A DNA stretch of 64,000 bases from Blautia luti. GTDB lineage: Bacteria; Bacillota; Clostridia; Lachnospirales; Lachnospiraceae. Position 1 is the first letter of the stretch. Each line of letters opens with the position of its first letter. A model generated the notes under the pieces. It did not search any database. It was not told where the DNA came from and was given only the letters and a program-made list of their open reading frames with translations. The position numbers and the translations under genes were made by a program. The stretch is from positions 615,501 through 679,500 of the forward strand of contig NZ_AP028156.1 of the NCBI RefSeq assembly GCF_033096465.1, read 5' to 3'. Shown in pieces: positions 59,875 through 64,000 of the stretch.

Positions 59875-60531
59875 ATGTTAGAGAAATATAAGACAGTTTA
59901 CGAAGGCGGTGAAGGCGAGATGGTGGAGAAAAAGTCCAGGTTTATCGCTACAGTGCGCCCCGTATCTACCGAAGAAGAGGCACTTGCTTTTATAGAAGAA
60001 ATGAAGAAGAAATACTGGGATGCCAGACATAACTGCTATGTATATTCTGTGGGAAAGAACCGGGAATACACCAGATGCAGTGATGACGGAGAACCATCCG
60101 GAACAGCAGGCAGACCAATGCTGGATGTGATCCTGGGAGAAGATATTTACAATGTGGCAGCAGTAGTCACCAGGTATTTCGGAGGGGTTCTTCTGGGGAC
60201 CGGCGGACTGGTGCGGGCATATTCCGGAAGCCTGCAGGAAGGATTGAAAGATAGTACTGTTATCGAGAAAATACATGGAATTTCCATGGAGATCATCACA
60301 GATTATACCGGAATTGGTAAGATCCAGTATATAGCGGGGGAAAAGGGACTTCCCATTTTAAGCAGTGAGTATACAGACAGAGTGACCCTGCAGCTTCTGA
60401 TACCGGCAGACCAGGTTCAGGCTGTGGAGAAAGCTGTCACAGAAGGCACCAGCGGCCGGGCGAAAATGAAAAAAGAGAAAGACCTGTATTATGCTGTGAT
60501 TGATGGAGAAGTAAAAGTTTTCGACGATTAA
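59875..60531 (+). CDS. yigZ: YigZ/IMPACT family protein
   Basis: A 218-residue cytoplasmic protein of the IMPACT/YigZ family. The N-terminal domain (1-135) has the hallmarks EKKSRFIATVRPV, ARHNCYVYSVG, SDDGEPSGTAGRPML and TRYFGGVLLGTGGLVRAYSG; the C-terminal domain (140-215) is of the ferredoxin-like UPF0029 type. The eukaryotic relative controls the GCN2 stress response through translation; the bacterial role is unclear. The start has GGAGGCATGAAAA before it. Divergent from the PBP gene. Confidence 0.88.
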   Translation: MLEKYKTVYEGGEGEMVEKKSRFIATVRPVSTEEEALAFIEEMKKKYWDARHNCYVYSVGKNREYTRCSDDGEPSGTAGRPMLDVILGEDIYNVAAVVTRYFGGVLLGTGGLVRAYSGSLQEGLKDSTVIEKIHGISMEIITDYTGIGKIQYIAGEKGLPILSSEYTDRVTLQLLIPADQVQAVEKAVTEGTSGRAKMKKEKDLYYAVIDGEVKVFDD

Positions 60532-60552
60532 GAGACGATAAGCCAGAATATA

Positions 60553-60593
60553 AAAAAGACTTCGGAGTTTCACAGAATCCGAGGTCTTTTTTA
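60553..60593. terminator. Bidirectional terminator after yigZ
   Basis: AAAAGACTTCGGA pairs with TCCGAGGTCTTTT (one mismatch) with T- and A-tracts on the two sides; serves yigZ and the convergent ppi gene. Confidence 0.8.
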
Positions 60594-60675
60594 TGTCAGC
60601 AGAAACTACCGTCGGCAGCTACTGCTGAGTTTTTATGAAATGATGTCAGTGATAATATCAGTGATCTGAAAAGGA

Positions 60676-61194
60676 TCAGCATTTCTCCGGTTCCGGATAA
60701 TCAACTCCGAAAGTATCCACTGTCATGGATTTGATCTTCTGCTCATCCAGAGGACGGTCACTGTAGTCTGTATCCTCTTCTGCAATACGGTTTACCACAT
60801 CCATACCTTCTGTGATCTTACCGAAAGCTGCATAAGCACCATCAAGATGTGGAGCATCTTTGTGCATGATAAAGAACTGGCTTCCTGCAGAGTTTGGATG
60901 CATGGCTCTGGCCATGGAAAGAACACCTGCTGTATGCTTTAAGTCATTTTTAAATCTGTTCTGGGTGAATTCACCCTTAATGCTGTATCCCGGGCCGCCC
61001 ATTCCGGTTCCGTCCGGGCATCCACCCTGGATCATGAAGCCGTTGATGACACGGTGGAAGATCAGTCCGTTGTAGAAGCCTTTTTTTACAAGGCTGATGA
61101 AATTATTTACTGTATTCGGTGCAATCTCAGGATATAATTCAGCCTTCATCACATCGCCGTTTTCCATGGTAATTGTTACTACCGGATTTGCCAT
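60676..61194 (-). CDS. ppiB: Peptidyl-prolyl cis-trans isomerase, cyclophilin type
   Basis: A 172-residue single-domain cyclophilin with no signal peptide, so cytoplasmic. Catalytic motif FHRVINGFMIQGGCPDGTGM (Phe-His-Arg near residue 47), then SMARAMHPNSAGSQFFIMHK (Met/Gln/Phe of the active site) and the AAFGKITEGMDVV strand. It speeds proline isomerisation in protein folding. AAAAGGAGAATC precedes the ATG on the minus strand. Divergent from tsaE with 92 bp between starts. Confidence 0.93.
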   Translation of the reverse strand: MANPVVTITMENGDVMKAELYPEIAPNTVNNFISLVKKGFYNGLIFHRVINGFMIQGGCPDGTGMGGPGYSIKGEFTQNRFKNDLKHTAGVLSMARAMHPNSAGSQFFIMHKDAPHLDGAYAAFGKITEGMDVVNRIAEEDTDYSDRPLDEQKIKSMTVDTFGVDYPEPEKC

Positions 61195-61286
61195 AGTTAG
61201 ATTCTCCTTTTCAAAAAGTATTGTATTTCCCTGTTCGCTCTATTATAATATGCAAAGAACAATTCTGCAAGAAAAAGGTGGAAAAG

Positions 61287-61718
61287 ATGATTATAGAGAC
61301 AAATACCCCTCAGGAAACTTTTGCTGTGGGAAAAAAGATTGGAGAGAATGCCAGACCAGGGCAGATCTATACGCTGACCGGTGACCTGGGAGTGGGGAAA
61401 ACAGTTTTTACCCAGGGTGTGGCAGCAGGACTTGGCATTGATGAACCGATAAACAGCCCGACCTTCACCATTATCCAGGAATACGAGAGAGGACGTCTGC
61501 CACTGTATCATTTCGATGTTTACCGCATCGGAGATATTGAGGAGATGGAAGAGATAGGTTATGATGATTATTTCTTCGGACAGGGGATCTGCCTGATCGA
61601 ATGGGCGAATCTTATAGAGGAAATACTGCCGGATGATCTGATCCGTATAACCATCGAGAAGGATCTGGAGAAAGGCTTTGACTACCGCAGGATCACTGTG
61701 GAAGGTCTGGATATATAA
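61287..61718 (+). CDS. tsaE: tRNA t6A37 synthesis ATPase TsaE
   Basis: A 143-residue ATPase. Walker A is LTGDLGVGKTVFTQGVA (about residues 29-45), followed by INSPTFTIIQEY with the family-specific threonine and serine, LYHFDVYRI, and LIEWANLIEEILP. TsaE helps TsaB-TsaD transfer threonylcarbamoyl to A37 of tRNAs. ATG 61287 after AAAAAGGTGG is chosen; an in-frame start 66 nt upstream lacks such a site. It is followed by tsaB after 18 bp and then rimI; tsaD is not in this window. Confidence 0.92.
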   Translation: MIIETNTPQETFAVGKKIGENARPGQIYTLTGDLGVGKTVFTQGVAAGLGIDEPINSPTFTIIQEYERGRLPLYHFDVYRIGDIEEMEEIGYDDYFFGQGICLIEWANLIEEILPDDLIRITIEKDLEKGFDYRRITVEGLDI

Positions 61719-61736
61719 CAGGAGGTAGAGGATAAG

Positions 61737-62456
61737 ATGAAAATTTTGGCACTGGACAGTTCAGGAATCGTGGCATCTGTGGCAGTTGTGGAAGATGACA
61801 CATTACTGGCAGAATATACAGTTAATTACAAGAAAACACATTCCCAGACACTTCTTCCCATGCTGGATGAGATTGTGAAAATGACAGAACTTGATCTGGA
61901 GAGCGTGGATGCTATTGCAGTGGCAGCAGGACCGGGATCATTCACAGGACTCCGTATCGGTTCCGCTACAGCCAAGGGACTTGGTCTTGCACTGAAGAAA
62001 CCGTTGGTAGCAGTACCTACTGTAGATGCACTGGCATATAATTTATACGATGCACAGGGACTGGTATGCCCTGTCATGGATGCCAGAAGGAAACAGGTAT
62101 ATACAGGAATTTATAAATTCGAGAACCATCAGCTGGTAACTGTAAAAGAACAGTGGGCAGCTCCCATGGAGGAACTGATCGAAGAGCTGAATGAGCGTGG
62201 AGAGACTGTGATCTTTCTCGGAGACGGAGTTCCGGTATTTCGTGAGATGATCCAGGAGAAGCTGAAAGTGCCGTATTCCTTTGCACCGGCTCATCTCAAT
62301 AAACAGCGCGCAGCAGCAGTGGCAGCATTGGGAATGATCCATTATAAAGAGGGCAGAACAGAAACTGCCGAAGAGCATACACCGGAATATCTTCGTCTTT
62401 CCCAGGCAGAACGGGAACGTGCAGAAAGAGAAAAGGCGCAGAAAACAGAGAAATAA
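61737..62456 (+). CDS. tsaB: tRNA t6A37 synthesis protein TsaB
   Basis: A 239-residue protein of the ASKHA fold and paralogue of TsaD without its metal site. Hallmarks: MKILALDSSGIVASVAVVED, KKTHSQTLLPMLDEIV and AAGPGSFTGLRIGSATAKGL. It forms a scaffold with TsaD and TsaE. AGGAGGTAGAGGATAAG precedes the ATG. The charged Arg/Glu/Lys tail (last 30 residues) is longer than in some relatives. rimI follows 28 bp later. Confidence 0.93.
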   Translation: MKILALDSSGIVASVAVVEDDTLLAEYTVNYKKTHSQTLLPMLDEIVKMTELDLESVDAIAVAAGPGSFTGLRIGSATAKGLGLALKKPLVAVPTVDALAYNLYDAQGLVCPVMDARRKQVYTGIYKFENHQLVTVKEQWAAPMEELIEELNERGETVIFLGDGVPVFREMIQEKLKVPYSFAPAHLNKQRAAAVAALGMIHYKEGRTETAEEHTPEYLRLSQAERERAEREKAQKTEK

Positions 62457-62484
62457 AAGAGAAACAAAGAATAAAGGAAGAACT

Positions 62485-62931
62485 ATGATCTTAAGAGAAA
62501 TGCTCGTAGATGATCTGGATCAGGTGATGGAGATCGAAACAGATCTGTTCCATGTTCCCTGGACCAAAGAAGGATTTTTTACCTTCCTGACCAGGGAGGA
62601 TGCCATGTTTCTGGTAGTAGAAGAAAAGGGGAAGATCCTTGGATACTGCGGTCTGCTCATGGTATTGGACGAAGGGGATATCACCAATGTGGCAGTACGA
62701 AGAGACAGGCAGAGAGAAGGAATCGGCAATTTCCTGATGGAAAGCCTGATCCGTCTGGCTGACCAGCAGGGAGTGACTACCATCCATCTGGAAGTCCGGG
62801 TTGGAAACGCTACAGCCATCCGGCTGTATGAACGGATGGGATTTACCAGGGATGGGATCCGTAAAGGATATTACAGTGACCCTGTGGAGGATGCTCTTCT
62901 TATGACCAGACATCCACAGAACAACAGATAA
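62485..62931 (+). CDS. rimI: Ribosomal protein alanine N-acetyltransferase RimI
   Basis: A 148-residue GNAT-fold acetyltransferase. Motifs are the strand GYCGLLMVLDEGDITNVAVR, acetyl-CoA loop RRDRQREGIGNFLMESLI (Arg-x-x-Gly-x-Gly variant), and the late VRVGNATAIRLYERMGF with the RimI end GIRKGYYSDPVEDALLMTR. It acetylates the N-terminus of ribosomal protein S18. ATG 62485 follows AAAGGAAGAACT; the frame upstream is only overlap with tsaB. Its 3-prime end overlaps the convergent YfhO gene by 61 bp. Confidence 0.9.
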   Translation: MILREMLVDDLDQVMEIETDLFHVPWTKEGFFTFLTREDAMFLVVEEKGKILGYCGLLMVLDEGDITNVAVRRDRQREGIGNFLMESLIRLADQQGVTTIHLEVRVGNATAIRLYERMGFTRDGIRKGYYSDPVEDALLMTRHPQNNR

Positions 62932-64000
62932 ATAAGTGCCAGCAGGCTGATCACACAGCCGGCGGTTTTACCGGGTGCATGAAATTTAACAGTGATTTCA
63001 TGCGCCCCCTTTTTTATGGGAAATCCCAGAAAGGATTTGTTCACACATTCGGGAGTAACTTTTTCCCCATCAACGAAGGCTGTATAACCATCAGCCCAGA
63101 CAAAGGAAGTAACGAAATAACCGTCCTGATCCATATTCAGGGAACCTTTCAGAAGTACATTTCCCGCTGAGTCTCCCAGGTCAGAAGAATGGAAAGGAAC
63201 CACTCCGGGATTGTGGATCGCGGAAACCGGAAGCAGATATGCCCGGATATTTGAGAGCTTATAATCTCCTGCGGAATATTTGATGCGGAGTGTATCAAAA
63301 GCTTCCGGAGAGGAAAGCAGGTAGGTAAATTCTGCATTTCCGTTGGGATAAGGGGCGTCTGCTCCGGAGAGACAGTTTCGGATACCGTTGATTGTGATGG
63401 AAACATCCTGGGCTCCCTGGTGTTCCACATGGAAAAAAAGAAGCAGAACCTGATCTTTGACAGTGAACGGAAGCTTCTTTTTATCTGTCTTTTCTGTGGA
63501 AGGGGCGTTTTGCCTGAAAAGATCAGAAGGGAGAGTACAGGACTTCATCTGTGAAGTATAGGCAGTCTCTTTTTCAGGATTGGATACAATGGTGCGGCTG
63601 ACAATAGTATCCAAGTTTTCCGGGTAGGAGAGCTGGTCAAAAGATTCTTCGCTTATGAGTGCAGTACTTCCGTAAGCAAGAGGGAGAACCTGATCATTTT
63701 CAGCCAGGACCTGCTCGTTTTTTTCTGCCAGTATGCGGTAGCCGGTGGGGATTTTGCCGGTATTTGTCTGGATATACCGCACGCCCATCAGATACTCCTG
63801 AAAAGGGTTGGCGTCTGCATTTAAGGCAACACGGTTCCGGATGCTCACCGGCATTTTCAGAATGTCATAAAACAGCTGAGAATAACGGTAATTGGATACT
63901 GATGAATAAACAGAACTTTTTTTCTGTGTACCTGTGTAAACGTAGTTGGTGCTGGTCATAGGTCTGGACAGGATGTCCATGCGGGAATCTGAGTCCGGAC
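62871..64000 (-). CDS. YfhO-family membrane protein, C-terminal part (cut by window edge)
   Basis: The visible 376 codons are the end of a large YfhO-type membrane protein, involved in glycosylation of lipoteichoic acids or other cell-surface polymers. The gene begins beyond the window; the frame stays open to base 64000 (PDSDSRMDILSRPMTSTNYV), so the internal ATG at 63980 is not the start. Most of this part is an extracellular, strand-rich region (with GQYFV-like segments such as GYFVTSFVWADGYTAFVDGE), then a final transmembrane helix (about 20 residues, LLALIYLLFCGCLV) and a short tail. Convergent with rimI and overlapping it. Confidence 0.82.
   Translation of the reverse strand, partial: PDSDSRMDILSRPMTSTNYVYTGTQKKSSVYSSVSNYRYSQLFYDILKMPVSIRNRVALNADANPFQEYLMGVRYIQTNTGKIPTGYRILAEKNEQVLAENDQVLPLAYGSTALISEESFDQLSYPENLDTIVSRTIVSNPEKETAYTSQMKSCTLPSDLFRQNAPSTEKTDKKKLPFTVKDQVLLLFFHVEHQGAQDVSITINGIRNCLSGADAPYPNGNAEFTYLLSSPEAFDTLRIKYSAGDYKLSNIRAYLLPVSAIHNPGVVPFHSSDLGDSAGNVLLKGSLNMDQDGYFVTSFVWADGYTAFVDGEKVTPECVNKSFLGFPIKKGAHEITVKFHAPGKTAGCVISLLALIYLLFCGCLVIRRASSTGSL

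Noticed and set aside
1..64000. tRNA or rRNA genes
   Set aside because: I scanned for conserved tRNA loops and rRNA signatures and saw none; a covariance search would be needed to exclude them fully.

Overview
The window looks like a chromosomal segment of a low-GC, Gram-positive gut anaerobe of the Lachnospiraceae (Blautia or a close relative is my best guess; the genus is inferred from gene content and style, not proven). Supporting signs are the strong AGGAGG-type ribosome binding sites, TTGACA/TATAAT promoters, HprK, a YacP/Rae1 domain, PhoP-type boxes, monoderm-style ABC transporters, and a conjugative-element backbone (TnpV, RepA-like, DUF3847, MobA/MobL, CHC2 primase, VapE-like, serine recombinase) that is widespread in this family.

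Layout. 1-1226: end of an MFS transporter, a DUF1349 protein and a nonsense-broken small gene. 1642-13500: a decaying integrative/mobilizable element. It begins with the C-terminal stump of a VirD4 coupling protein and carries small regulators, TnpV, AT-rich cargo (a DUF1835 protein, a membrane protein, a lipoprotein), a candidate MobQ-type oriT, the MobA/MobL relaxase, a primase/VapE replication pair and a large serine recombinase with an in-frame amber codon. At least three of its genes carry single in-frame stops, so it is probably immobile. 13843-15308: an IS200/IS605 relic with tnpA collapsed but tnpB and its right-end omega-RNA region apparently intact. 15344-23645: NSS-type amino-acid transporter, aldo/keto reductase remnant, a highly structured repeat, patatin-like lipase, SstT, uracil permease, and a GntR-regulated ABC exporter. 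23662-27497: a cobalamin riboswitch followed by a BtuFCD-type B12 uptake operon and a cysteine-rich CGGC protein. 27719-31104: an EF-G/TetM-like GTPase fused to a Rae1/YacP NYN nuclease domain, then a GreA-type factor. 31237-36749: a phosphate block (Na/Pi cotransporter with PhoU-like tail, PhoP/PhoR-type two-component system) and an orphan solute-binding protein. 36845-40132: nucleotidyltransferase, GalE, nitrilase-family amidase. 40267-42429: a large secreted acidic beta-helix protein. 42685-48807: a Ugp-type glycerol-3-phosphate/glycerophosphodiester operon with a HAD phosphatase at its head and a phosphodiesterase at its end. 49004-64000: housekeeping genes (DUF1846, FtsH, UvrC, HprK, ROK glucokinase, PBP1A, YigZ, cyclophilin, TsaE-TsaB-RimI, YfhO).

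Functional links. The Na/Pi transporter and the Ugp operon both have TTNACA-like boxes spaced by multiples of 11 bp upstream, and the PhoPR-like pair lies between them, which suggests a local phosphate-starvation regulon. The B12 riboswitch sits directly upstream of the B12 importer. HprK and glucokinase are adjacent, tying carbon-catabolite signalling to sugar phosphorylation. TsaE, TsaB and RimI form the usual t6A/ribosome-modification cluster.

The most unusual items are the translational-GTPase/Rae1 fusion, the three-hairpin structured repeat near 17.6 kb, the stop-riddled mobile element with its oriT-like site and GTTGC iteron-like array, and the tnpB-plus-omega-RNA relic without a working tnpA.
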